Assembly: GCA_025453555.1 (NCBI GenBank)
Contig: JALOQC010000084.1
Coordinates: 1-36,578, forward strand
DNA length: 36,578 bases
Direction: 5' to 3'
DNA from: Myxococcota bacterium
GTDB lineage: Bacteria; Myxococcota_A; Polyangia; Polyangiales; Houyiibacteriaceae
Made by a program: the position numbers and the translations under genes. Under the pieces are notes generated by a model, which ran no database searches, was not told where the DNA came from, and saw only the letters and a program-made list of their open reading frames with translations. Of this stretch, positions 1-11,847 are shown piece by piece; the stretch's first letter is position 1; every line of letters begins with the position of its first letter.

Positions 1-2
1 CG

Positions 3-1370
3 TCACATCTCGGGCTCGTCGGGTGGCAGCTCGATGCGGGAGAGTGCTTCGGCGGTGAAGTCGTTCGGGTCCACGCCGAGCCGCTCGGCTTCGCGGGCGC
101 GCTGCTCGGGCGGGAGGTTGCCGAGGAAGGACTCGAGCGGCACGGGCGGGTTGCCGCCCTGGCTCTCGACGCGCTCGAGCTCGGCGATGCGTTCTTCGCG
201 CAGCGGGTCGTCCCACTCCGCGTCGGCGAAGCCCTCGCGCGAGGTGCAGACGTACGCGCCGGGGTAGGCGTCCATCGGCTGCACGGCGGGACTCTGGCTC
301 TCCGCGTAGCGGAAGCCGCGGAGCTGCTCGAGTCGAAACGGTGGCGCCGCGCCGCTGTCGACGAGCGCCTTGCCGAAGAAGCTCAAACGAATTTCCTGCA
401 GGCCGGGCGTGAGATCGCCACGCCACTTCGTCCACGCCACGGGCGCTTCTCCTTCGCCCCAGAGGTTCGCGTCGACGTTGAAGAAACCGGGTTCCGTGAC
501 CTCCACGTCGACGTAGATCGCGAGCGAGCCCGCCTCCACCGCGTCGCGGAAGGTGCCGGTGAAGCGCGCGGGCTGGGCGCCGGGCGGGCTCCAGAGGGCG
601 GAGAGGGCGGCGCGGGCCGGACGCGCCGCGCCGTCGTAGGTGAACTCGATCACGAACATGAGATCGATCGATCGGCGGGGGACGTTCGGGAACGCCTGCG
701 CGGGGACGAGCTCATGCACCCAGCGGTCGCCCTCCCGCGTGTACTCGAGCCGTACGGGTTGGCGCTGCTGCGGCGTGAGCTCCTCGCCGCGTCGCGCGTT
801 CGGGGCGACCCACGCTTGCAGCACCTCTGCCTCGATGGGCTGGTCGTCGCGGCTGACCTGGAGCCAGCTCCGGATCGGCCCTTCGCCCATCACCCACGCG
901 AGGTCGGCGGTGTAGAGGTAGGTCGTGCCCTGCTCATCGCCCTCGACGGGGTTCGAGCCGTGCTGCTGGCGGTTCCAGTCGATGAGGTCGTGGTGGCGCT
1001 CCGGCTCGAGCGGGCGCGAGTCGGGCGGGTAGGCGCTCATCGTGCGGTAGACGTCGAGCGCGCTCACCATGCGTCCGCTCGGGTAGCGCGGCGTCGGGCC
1101 GCTCGTGGGCGCGCCCGAGAGGAGAGCCGCTTCGCGCTCGGCCGAGCTTCGGCCGCGCGTCGGCGGCGCCACGTCGCGCCACTCGTTCCCGTCGAAGCGC
1201 GTGCGTGGGCGATCTTCCTCCGCGCGGACCTCGACCGCAGCGACCTCTTCTCCGTCCTCGCCCGCCGACGTACCGCGATCGCGCAGCGCCCAGAAAAGAC
1301 CGAGGCCGCCGATCACGATCGCCATCGCGATCCCGATCCAGCGGCCTCCAGAAGACTTCGTCGTGCCCAA
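3..1370 (-). CDS. Membrane-anchored protein of unknown function
   Basis: 455 aa, complete. I do not recognise a named family with confidence. Residues about 11-30 form one hydrophobic segment preceded by basic residues, so the protein is probably an inner-membrane-anchored or uncleaved-signal protein with its bulk outside the cytoplasm. An acidic, low-complexity stretch follows, then two beta-rich parts (about 150-260 and 270-355). The second part (FTGTFRD, then GFFNVDANLWGEGEAPVAW, then LSFFGKALVDSG) resembles the beta-sandwich of choice-of-anchor X proteins, which is only a resemblance. The start codon is TTG; an in-frame TGA lies upstream, and the next Met would cut into the hydrophobic segment, so TTG is the best choice. 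It is the last gene of the minus-strand block in the window. Confidence 0.7.
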   Translation of the reverse strand: MGTTKSSGGRWIGIAMAIVIGGLGLFWALRDRGTSAGEDGEEVAAVEVRAEEDRPRTRFDGNEWRDVAPPTRGRSSAEREAALLSGAPTSGPTPRYPSGRMVSALDVYRTMSAYPPDSRPLEPERHHDLIDWNRQQHGSNPVEGDEQGTTYLYTADLAWVMGEGPIRSWLQVSRDDQPIEAEVLQAWVAPNARRGEELTPQQRQPVRLEYTREGDRWVHELVPAQAFPNVPRRSIDLMFVIEFTYDGAARPARAALSALWSPPGAQPARFTGTFRDAVEAGSLAIYVDVEVTEPGFFNVDANLWGEGEAPVAWTKWRGDLTPGLQEIRLSFFGKALVDSGAAPPFRLEQLRGFRYAESQSPAVQPMDAYPGAYVCTSREGFADAEWDDPLREERIAELERVESQGGNPPVPLESFLGNLPPEQRAREAERLGVDPNDFTAEALSRIELPPDEPEM

Positions 1371-1417
1371 GCCCGTACCCCTACGCCCGAGGGTACCGCA
1401 CCTCGCTCACACCTCGC

Positions 1418-2167
1418 TCAGCATCCCGATTCGAGGCATTGAATGTGCTGGGTCTTCACCTTGAAGTGGTCTTCGTTCACGCCATCGCAGCGGTAGGCGG
1501 TGTAGTGGTTCGTCCATTGAGTCGCCTGACAGCCGTGGTCGTACCCGTTCGTGTTCGTGTAGCTGTAGGCGGAGTGAGGTGCGACGACGCCGTCGTCGTT
1601 GCCGGGGAGGAAGGGGTGGGTCGCGCCGGCGCCGCAGCCCCAGCAGTAGCCGTCACCGCCGACGTTGTAGACCGCGACGGGCACCGCGTTGTGGTTGAAG
1701 CCGGGGCGGCGGTGGACGCTGGGGGCGATCTCGTCCGCCATGTCGCAGCCGCCGAAGAGCTCGGACATCCAGCCCATGTTCGAGATCTCGCTGCCGCCCT
1801 GGTTGCCCGCGGTCGTGAAGATCCAGGCGATCTTCCACTGGTTGCCGTAGACGGAGAGCGTCTCGGTCGTGACCGCGCCGCCGTTCGAGTAGGCCATGAC
1901 GTAGCACCAGTTGGTGCCCTTGCAGTGCTGGTCGAGGATGCCCTTGAACTGCGCCACCGCCTGCTGGTGGTCGTACCGCTGGTCCACCCACGCATCGACG
2001 TGGGTGTTGATCCACGAGAGGTTTGCCCTTCGGGGCGTCTCACCCTTGCTCGAACCGTCGAGCCAGTTCGTCGACCCGAGACCGTTCACGTAGATCATCG
2101 TCTGCGCGTCGGCGACCGAGGGGAGGAGCGCGAAGGCGACCAGGGCGAGGGTGGCGAGCGTCTTCAT
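1418..2167 (-). CDS. Secreted alpha/beta-hydrolase-like protein
   Basis: 249 aa. A classic signal peptide ends near VADA-QT (residues 18-23). The mature protein starts with a beta strand (MIYVNGLGSTNW) typical of lipase-like alpha/beta hydrolases. AYSNGG (S94) stands where a nucleophile elbow would be, NDDGVV (D191/D192) looks like the acid turn, and NEDHF (H234) could supply the histidine. The elbow is AxSxG rather than GxSxG, and the triad is inferred, not proven. There are nine cysteines, consistent with disulfides outside the cytoplasm. The substrate is unknown; an esterase, lipase or polyhydroxyalkanoate-depolymerase-like role is possible. A sigma-54-like promoter lies only 13 bp upstream of the ATG, and the nearest gene upstream on the same strand is the glutaredoxin-like gene, 132 bp away. 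Confidence 0.72.
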   Translation of the reverse strand: MKTLATLALVAFALLPSVADAQTMIYVNGLGSTNWLDGSSKGETPRRANLSWINTHVDAWVDQRYDHQQAVAQFKGILDQHCKGTNWCYVMAYSNGGAVTTETLSVYGNQWKIAWIFTTAGNQGGSEISNMGWMSELFGGCDMADEIAPSVHRRPGFNHNAVPVAVYNVGGDGYCWGCGAGATHPFLPGNDDGVVAPHSAYSYTNTNGYDHGCQATQWTNHYTAYRCDGVNEDHFKVKTQHIQCLESGC

Positions 2168-2179
2168 GCCCCGAGACTG

Positions 2180-2195
2180 AGCAGCGTTCGTGCCA
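2180..2195 (-). promoter_or_regulatory. Sigma-54-type -24/-12 promoter candidate
   Basis: Read on the minus strand the site is TGGCACGAACGCTGCT. It has the invariant GG-N10-GC spacing and matches the consensus TGGCACG-N4-TTGCW at every constrained base but one. Transcription would begin about 11-12 bases after the GC, leaving only about 3 nt before the ATG of the secreted hydrolase, so the message would be nearly leaderless. Upstream (about 2200-2290) lies an unusually AT-rich island with a short dyad (ATTCG-TG-CGAAT, 2213-2224), a possible activator site. Confidence 0.5.
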
Positions 2196-2299
2196 CGCTG
2201 TTTTCTCGGGGAATTCGTGCGAATCCAGAGTCGTGCTCGATTTTTGGACGAGTGCGATTGTTTAGAAATTGAACACGTTGTCCGAAAATCGAACGAGCC

Positions 2300-2647
2300 T
2301 CACCCGGGGTTCTCGAGGTACTTCGCCAAGTCCTCCGCCCCCCCGACGAGCACCCCGCGGTGGAAGACCATCGGGAACGTCGGCCAGCCGCTCCACATCT
2401 TCAGCGCGTTGCGTCGGCGCCAGAGCTTCAGGTAGCTGCCGTACTCGAGGTAGTGGAACGCGAGCCCCTTGCCCTCGAGGATCTTGCGGGCCTTCTTCAC
2501 CACGGGGTTCTGGGCCATGCCCACGACCACCCACTCGTGCGCCGCGACGGCGGCCTCGACCTCGTCGACGATGTCGCGGTGACTCTCGGCGACCTTCGAT
2601 CGGATGGAGGGGTGGATGCGGGCTTCGGGCAGGACGTGTCGGGTCAT
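2300..2647 (-). CDS. Cysteine-free glutaredoxin-like protein
   Basis: 115 aa. The C-terminal half is clearly glutaredoxin-like: WPTFP at 88-92 matches the WPTFPQ signature of monothiol (CGFS-type) glutaredoxins, followed by G-x-LVGG (98-103) and an Asp (D106) as in GGxD. The beta strand WVVVGMAQ (39-46) leads to where the active-site motif should be, but the sequence there is NPVV (47-50) instead of CPYC or CGFS. The whole protein contains no cysteine, so it cannot do thiol-disulfide chemistry or ligate an iron-sulfur cluster by cysteine. The fold may serve binding or scaffolding. It lies 130 bp downstream of the giant kinase gene on the same strand. Confidence 0.8.
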   Translation of the reverse strand: MTRHVLPEARIHPSIRSKVAESHRDIVDEVEAAVAAHEWVVVGMAQNPVVKKARKILEGKGLAFHYLEYGSYLKLWRRRNALKMWSGWPTFPMVFHRGVLVGGAEDLAKYLENPG

Positions 2648-2777
2648 CGAGCGCGCATGACGTCCGCGGAGCGCGGCTCGTTACGCGCGAACCCCTCGCG
2701 TGCGCGCTCCACGCGCACCGCGTCCGCACGATCGATCCGAATCTGCTCCCGCAAACGTGGAAGACCTCGCGCACCGA

Positions 2778-6665
<3,888 letters not shown>

Positions 6666-6720
6666 GAGCGCGTGGTGGGCACGGGCGTTCGATCGCCTGC
6701 GGTCATGCGCGATGGACGCG

Positions 6721-6780
6721 GTGACGGGGACGGTGACCGAGACGGTGACGGAGACGGCGACCGAGACGGCGACCGAGATG
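6721..6780. repeat. Ten-copy degenerate hexamer tandem repeat
   Basis: Sixty bases divide exactly into ten hexamers of the pattern G-N-GAC-(G/C), for example GTGACG, GAGACG and GCGACC; the last copy is GAGATG. The tract fills much of the 117-bp gap between the stop of the DUF2330 gene and the start of the kinase gene. It is not part of either reading frame. Confidence 0.85.
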
Positions 6781-6782
6781 GC

Positions 6783-8495
6783 TCAGTCGTGGCGACGTCG
6801 ACGGCGCCACGCGATCGCCAGCGCGAGCGCGAAGAGCCAGAGCGGCGCGTCGCCGTGGTGGCCGACGCTGCAAGTCTTCTCCTCCGCACCACCCGCCGCA
6901 CCGAAGCTCGGCGGGGGCGGGAGCGCGGGCGCGCTCGGCGTGGGCGCGACCTGCGCGCTCGGCGCGGGCGCGCTCGGCGTGGGCGCGACGTGCGCGTTCG
7001 GCGCGGGCGCGCTCGGAGTCGGGGCGACCTGCGCGCTCGGCACGGGGTGCTCGGGCTTCACGGTCGGAGGAGGCGTGGCGGGCGCGGGCGGCCAACCCGA
7101 AGGCGCGGAGGAGCCGGGCTCGATGCCGAGGAGCGCGACGCGATCGAGCAACACTTCGCCCGGCCAGAGATCGTGGCGCGCTTCCCACATCGACTCGGCC
7201 GTCGCGAAGCGTCGCGCCGCGCTGCGCTGTTGGGCCTCGGTCGCGCAGCCGGTGTGCTCGACCACGTACTGCACGTGGTACGCGCTCTCGCCTTGGCGCG
7301 CCCGAGTGTTCAGCGAGGGAGTCCGCCATCGGCGCGTCATCCGGAGCGGCGTGCTCGCGCTCTGCAAGACGAGGTCGTCGCGGAGGTCGGTGCCGTAGCG
7401 ATGGCGCATGCGCGTCACCGTCCAACGTCGCGTCGCATCGGGACGTGTGCGGGCGAAGGCTAGGCTCGGGTCGTTCGCGACACCGAACGGCGCGACGTCG
7501 CTCCACCGAACGTGTCTTCCCACGTTGTGCGCGTACTCCGTGATCGCAGCGCCTGGCGTGCGTCGAAAGATCTCGTCGGAGATCGAATTGTAGAGCTCGG
7601 CCATCGAGCCCCGCGCGGAGGGGCGCATACGCAGATCGGTCGGTGCGTCGACGTTCGGGCGGTTCGCCACCACGTAGCGGCCCTCGGTCGAGAGCACGTA
7701 GAGGAGCACCTCTTGTTCACCCGGGCTGTTGAGCGTGCCGAGGCGCACGGGAACCACGAGCTGATCGGAGTCGTACTCGATCTGGATCGGCGACAGCATC
7801 ATCGAGTCGCCGAGGCGCTGGGCGCGGCTCGGATCGGCCCGCAGCAGCACGAAGCGATGGTTGGTCTCGATGTAGCCGCGCAGCATCGCGGACGCGCGCT
7901 CCGGCAGCTCGAGCCCACGCTGACGAAGGAAGGTGAGCAGGCCCGTCGACTCTTGCGCACCGAGGAGCGTCACGTCGTATTCGGCGACCGGCCACTCGTC
8001 TTGGATCTCGATGCCGAGCTCTTCGGGCGTCGGTGCCGCCGCGCTCTCGGATCGCCCACTCCCGCCGCCGAATCCGTCCGCGGTCGCAGACGCACGCATC
8101 GGTGCCGGTCGCGGACGGCAGTTCGGCCAGACGTGTCGCACGCGTGGTGCGGTGCGTGCGTCGAGGCGACGAAAGGCGGTGCCCGTGATGGTGCGGACCG
8201 CGCTGCGCTCGATGCTGCTCGGGATCGGCACCACCATCGAGAGCTCGACCGCAGGACCTTCGTACGCGGCTTCGATGGTGAGCACGGTGCGACGCCCGTC
8301 GCGCACCAGCACCACCGCGGAAGCCGGGTTGTAGCTCGGGTCGAGCTGCGCGCCGGCTTGGGCGCTGGTGCTCGTGGCGGGCATCGGCGGACGCAACATG
8401 CAGAAGCACGTCGCTTCGACCACGGAGGGCGGCAGGATCACCGTCGCGCTGCAGAGCATCGCGAGGCTCAGGACGATGGGGCTCGTGCGTTTCAT
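6783..8495 (-). CDS. DUF2330 protein with MYXO-CTERM-like sorting tail
   Basis: 570 aa. A signal peptide (1-28) is followed by CFC (30-32) and the DUF2330 signature: SAVVLVRDGRRTVLTIEAAY (59-78), then LSMVVPIPSS. DUF2330 proteins are exported and of unknown function. Around residues 485-525 sits a Pro/Ala-rich linker made of a 13-residue unit (VAPTPSAPAP plus three) repeated three times. The C-terminus has Cys (about 542), a hydrophobic helix (550-563) and RRRRR, the arrangement of the MYXO-CTERM signal that myxosortase processes to place proteins on the surface. The ATG overlaps the stop of the upstream haem lipoprotein gene (ATGA), so the two are almost surely translationally coupled. Confidence 0.85.
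   Translation of the reverse strand: MKRTSPIVLSLAMLCSATVILPPSVVEATCFCMLRPPMPATSTSAQAGAQLDPSYNPASAVVLVRDGRRTVLTIEAAYEGPAVELSMVVPIPSSIERSAVRTITGTAFRRLDARTAPRVRHVWPNCRPRPAPMRASATADGFGGGSGRSESAAAPTPEELGIEIQDEWPVAEYDVTLLGAQESTGLLTFLRQRGLELPERASAMLRGYIETNHRFVLLRADPSRAQRLGDSMMLSPIQIEYDSDQLVVPVRLGTLNSPGEQEVLLYVLSTEGRYVVANRPNVDAPTDLRMRPSARGSMAELYNSISDEIFRRTPGAAITEYAHNVGRHVRWSDVAPFGVANDPSLAFARTRPDATRRWTVTRMRHRYGTDLRDDLVLQSASTPLRMTRRWRTPSLNTRARQGESAYHVQYVVEHTGCATEAQQRSAARRFATAESMWEARHDLWPGEVLLDRVALLGIEPGSSAPSGWPPAPATPPPTVKPEHPVPSAQVAPTPSAPAPNAHVAPTPSAPAPSAQVAPTPSAPALPPPPSFGAAGGAEEKTCSVGHHGDAPLWLFALALAIAWRRRRRHD
6922..7038 (-). repeat. Three 39-bp in-frame repeats (Pro/Ala linker)
   Basis: Three near-identical 39-bp units (6922-6960, 6961-6999, 7000-7038) encode a 13-residue Pro/Ala repeat in the DUF2330 protein. 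A partial fourth unit follows. The repeats lie between the folded domain and the C-terminal anchor, so they form a stalk whose length could vary between strains by slippage. Confidence 0.85.
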
Positions 8496-10651
8496 GGCGT
8501 GGGCTCGGGGGGGTGGCGGTTCGTGGAGAGAGCAGCGCTCGTCGGTGCGCTCGGTGGGCTCGTCGTCGGCGCGTTCGTGACGCGCGGCGCGCTCGTCGGA
8601 GGGCTCGTCGGTGGCGCGTTCGTGACGGGCAGCGCGCTCGACGACGTCGTGACCGAGCGCAGGTCGATCGTCGGGATCGGGAGCCGGTCGCGCGCGCAGG
8701 TAGGCTCGTTCGCGTCGCAGCGAAGTCGAAGCGCGGTCTCGTCGTCCGGGCGTCGATGCGTGAGGTAGGCGCGCATCGAGGCCTCGTCGTCGCGTGCGAC
8801 CGCGACGCTGCGCAACAGACCTTCGTCGCGCGGTTGGAGCGCGAGCCCGGGCGCGGCGGCCGCCTCGACATCTTCGGATCGCCCGGCGGCGCCTAGCGAT
8901 CGTGCGTGATCGCGGTGCGCCGCGGTGTCGAGCGTGGCGACGGCGGCGACACGCGCGTAGGCGTCGGCGGCTTCGGAGAAGCGCCAGACGCGCTCGAACG
9001 CTTCACCGCGCACGCGATCGATCGCCGGGTGCGCTCCGAGGGTCGCTTCGACCTCGTCCGCGAGCGCGAGCGCACGATCGGGCCGCGCGAGGCGTGCTTC
9101 GAGCCGCGCGAGCTCGAGCCGCACCTGCGCGCGAGCGTGGGCGTCGGGCGCGAGAGCGAGCGCCCGCGCGAGGCTCGGCCGCGCGTGCTCGAGGTGCTCC
9201 GAGACGTCGTTCAGGAGCGCGAGGCCGTGATCGTAGAGACGCGACCACGCGGGGCGGCTCGAGCGTTCGCGAGCGTCCAACACCGCGTGTGCGATCTCGA
9301 TCGCGGGCTGCGGTGCGCACCCGTCGATCGGCACGCCACCTGCCGCGCGAACCGCGTCGTCGAACGCGCGACCTCGGGCCGAGCGGGTCGCTTCGCAGCC
9401 GAGGGCGCGCACGCCTGCGGTGTGTCGGCGCGCGACGAGCGTCGCCTCGAACGAGAGCGGCAGCGCGGCGGCTTCGGGGACCACGAACGCGTAGCGCGCG
9501 GCGCGCGCGTCGCGAGGGCCGATCGTGTGATCCCACGCGAGCGCGCGGAAACGATGCGTGAAGTGCTCACGCTCGATCGTCCCGTCGTCGGCGAGCACCG
9601 CGGTGCCGAGCACGAAGGCGGTGGGATCGGGCTCGACCTCGTGGGTGGTGCCGGCCTCGGCCACGAGCGCGCCGCTCGCGTCGCGGACCTTCAGCGTCAC
9701 GTAGTGGTCGCGCAGATCGCGCGCGCCGCCCGGGAAGAGGTGCCCGACGCCGACGTTGCGGATCACCACGTCGACCGTGACGCGCTCACCCGCCCTCAGG
9801 CGTGCGCGCTCCGGCAGCAGCTCGCGCCGACCGTCCTGGTGCACGAGCCCGATCACGTCGATCGTGGCCGCGCTCGATTGCCGCGCCGCGATCGTCGCGA
9901 GCTGGCGCTCGTCGTCGGTCGCCGCGGCGAGCGCGCTGATGCGCTGCGCGTGCTGGTCGCCCCACGCCGAGCCGCGCCAGGGTCCCGCTTCGTCGAGGCC
10001 AGGCAAGTGGCTCGAGTTGCCGGTGAAGGTGCCGAGGAAGCCGCGGTGGCAGCTCCCGCAGAGCTTGGGCGTGCGCAGCACCGGTGACGCGAGGCGCGCG
10101 CGGTGGAGCGCGATCTCGTCCTCGTCGTTCGGATCGGGGATGGGCACCGGCGCGCTCGTGAGGGTGTAGCTGCCGTTGCCGTCGCTGCGCGCGTCGACGA
10201 TCGAGTGGCAGACGAGGCAACCCACTCCGACGCGCGTGAGCGGATCGTCCGGCTCGATCGGGTGATCCATCGATCCCGCGACCAACATCACGGGGTCGTG
10301 GCAGCCGGCGCAGTGACGGCTCGCTTCGAAGCCGACGTCCTCGCGCAGCCGATCGACGGTCGCGCGGTACCACGGGTTGTCGAAGGAGGAGCGCGCGTGG
10401 GCGCTCGACGCGTGCTGCGCGACCTCGTCGCGGTGGCAGTCGACGCAGACTTCGTCGCCGGTGAGCACCTCGACGTTCGCGTGCTCCTCCGCGAGGCGGA
10501 GCTGCGAGGGCGTGTGATCGACGACCGCGTGGGTGTTCGCGTCACGGGTCGCGTCGAGGGGGGGCTCGACGACGTTCGACTCGTCGCAGCCGAGCGGGAC
10601 CACGAGCGCGAGGAGGGCGAGCCGACGGATCGTGCGCCGCACGCCGGACAT
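8492..10651 (-). CDS. Tetrahaem c-type cytochrome lipoprotein with TPR region
   Basis: 719 aa from the ATG at 10651; the frame stays open further upstream, but only this start gives a signal peptide (LALLALVVPLGC, lipidated C22). Four CxxCH haem-attachment motifs follow: 69-73, 114-118, 145-149 and 198-202, with further His residues that could be distal ligands, as in cytochrome c554-like multihaem proteins. Residues about 265-390 hold a beta domain with NVGVGHLFPGG, as seen after haem domains in this group. From about 450 the sequence is Ala/Arg/Leu-rich helical repeats resembling TPRs. The last 60 or so residues are Ser/Thr/Pro-rich and probably disordered. It should sit in the periplasm or on the surface and move electrons, but its partner is unknown. 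The stop overlaps the DUF2330 start. Confidence 0.85.
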   Translation of the reverse strand: MSGVRRTIRRLALLALVVPLGCDESNVVEPPLDATRDANTHAVVDHTPSQLRLAEEHANVEVLTGDEVCVDCHRDEVAQHASSAHARSSFDNPWYRATVDRLREDVGFEASRHCAGCHDPVMLVAGSMDHPIEPDDPLTRVGVGCLVCHSIVDARSDGNGSYTLTSAPVPIPDPNDEDEIALHRARLASPVLRTPKLCGSCHRGFLGTFTGNSSHLPGLDEAGPWRGSAWGDQHAQRISALAAATDDERQLATIAARQSSAATIDVIGLVHQDGRRELLPERARLRAGERVTVDVVIRNVGVGHLFPGGARDLRDHYVTLKVRDASGALVAEAGTTHEVEPDPTAFVLGTAVLADDGTIEREHFTHRFRALAWDHTIGPRDARAARYAFVVPEAAALPLSFEATLVARRHTAGVRALGCEATRSARGRAFDDAVRAAGGVPIDGCAPQPAIEIAHAVLDARERSSRPAWSRLYDHGLALLNDVSEHLEHARPSLARALALAPDAHARAQVRLELARLEARLARPDRALALADEVEATLGAHPAIDRVRGEAFERVWRFSEAADAYARVAAVATLDTAAHRDHARSLGAAGRSEDVEAAAAPGLALQPRDEGLLRSVAVARDDEASMRAYLTHRRPDDETALRLRCDANEPTCARDRLPIPTIDLRSVTTSSSALPVTNAPPTSPPTSAPRVTNAPTTSPPSAPTSAALSTNRHPPEPTP

Positions 10652-10938
10652 CGATGCGCTCGTGGTTCCTCGCGCCTTCCCCTGCACGTCCCCTCCTCGC
10701 ACCACGCCGTGCTCGACCGCGCGCAGTGTCCGCCGAGGCGCGTCCACTCCACGGTGGGCACGCCTCACCCTCGTGCCCACGAGCCCCCGAAACGTGACCG
10801 GCGTCGACGTCGATCGCGATGGTCGGCGGCTGACCCCGCCGACTCGAAGGATCCGATCCGTACCACGAAGCACCGCGACCTCGACGCACGAAGCCCGCGA
10901 CGGGTCTACGACGTCCGCATCCGTCGTGGCGACCGCGT

Positions 10939-11763
10939 CTACTCGCGGCCGCGGCGCTCGAGCTCGGCGCGGAGCCGGTTCAGCTCGTCCTCCGCGCGTT
11001 GCGCGCGTTCCGCCTCCGTACGCGCACGTTCCGCCTCCATGCGTGCCCGTTCCGCCTCCGTGCGTGCCCGCTCGGCCTCCGCGTCCCGCTCTTGCTCGAG
11101 CTGCGCGACCATGCCTTCGAGGCGTGCCGCGAGATCGCGCGGAGTCAGCAGCTCCGCGTTCGCGTGGAAGAAGCACAGGCGTCCGTGCTGAAGCGAGAGC
11201 TCGAGCTCGAGCACCTCGCTCGGGTACCGACCGGCCTGGGGGACGACGCGGGTGTAAGCGGTCGCGCCGGCCGCGAGCCGGTAACCCGTGAGGTGCTGGC
11301 GCGCGCGGTCGTAGATGAAGTACTCCGGGATGCCGAGGCGGGCGTAGCGCGTGACGTCGAGCTCCGCGTCCTTCTTCCGGTCGCCCCCGACGTGGACTTC
11401 GAGGACCCAGTCGAGGCCTCGACCCTCCGCGCTCACCACCCACTTCATCCGGTCGTGCACGGGCACGTCGAACACGACCAGAACGTCGGGCGCGAAGCGT
11501 GGCTCGTCGGGGTAGTACGTCGTCAGCTCCGCCGCGACGTACACCTGCTTCCCTCGCCGTCGGAACCACTCGCGCAGCGTCTCGCGGGCGTCGTTCTTGG
11601 CGTCGTAGTGCAGATCGCCTTCGGGCGGCGAGGCCTCTGCGTCGGTCATCGAGGCCGGCAGCGCTTCGACCGCCGCCGCGCGCTCCACCTCGGACATGCG
11701 GTCCCAGGCGTCCTGCGACGGCGCTCGCGGGAAGCGCGCCGAGGCCTCGGCGTCGGTGGTCAT
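10939..11763 (-). CDS. Uma2-family (DUF820) nuclease-like protein with coiled-coil tail
   Basis: 274 aa. Residues about 50-205 match the Uma2/DUF820 family, which has a PD-(D/E)xK restriction-endonuclease fold: RFAPDVLVVFD (89-99, D93), DWVLEVHVGGDRKKD (118-132, E122 and K130/K131) and YARLGIPEYFIYD (140-152), so the catalytic residues look present. The family is abundant in cyanobacteria and myxobacteria and its function is poorly known; a DNase activity is inferred from fold. Residues 215-274 form a Glu/Arg/Ala coiled coil built from exact heptads encoded by 21-bp repeats. It is divergent from the TerB-like gene across an 84-bp gap. Confidence 0.85.
   Translation of the reverse strand: MTTDAEASARFPRAPSQDAWDRMSEVERAAAVEALPASMTDAEASPPEGDLHYDAKNDARETLREWFRRRGKQVYVAAELTTYYPDEPRFAPDVLVVFDVPVHDRMKWVVSAEGRGLDWVLEVHVGGDRKKDAELDVTRYARLGIPEYFIYDRARQHLTGYRLAAGATAYTRVVPQAGRYPSEVLELELSLQHGRLCFFHANAELLTPRDLAARLEGMVAQLEQERDAEAERARTEAERARMEAERARTEAERAQRAEDELNRLRAELERRGRE
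11006..11089 (-). repeat. Four 21-bp repeats encoding coiled-coil heptads
   Basis: Four 21-bp units (11006-11026, 11027-11047, 11048-11068, 11069-11089) each encode seven residues of the type TEAERAR. One repeat equals one coiled-coil heptad, so gain or loss of copies would keep both the reading frame and the heptad register. Confidence 0.85.
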
Positions 11764-11847
11764 GGGCCGAGTATGACAGCACGTCGGGGATCTCGCGACG
11801 CCCGCCCCTCGACGATTCGGGCTCCCCCTTGATAGCCTCCGACCGAC

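Noticed and set aside
10652..11782. An N-terminal extension of the tetrahaem lipoprotein frame by about 375 residues
   Set aside because: The extension is in the wrong frame for the Uma2 gene on the same strand, has no domain and would bury the lipoprotein signal. The start at 10651 fits better.
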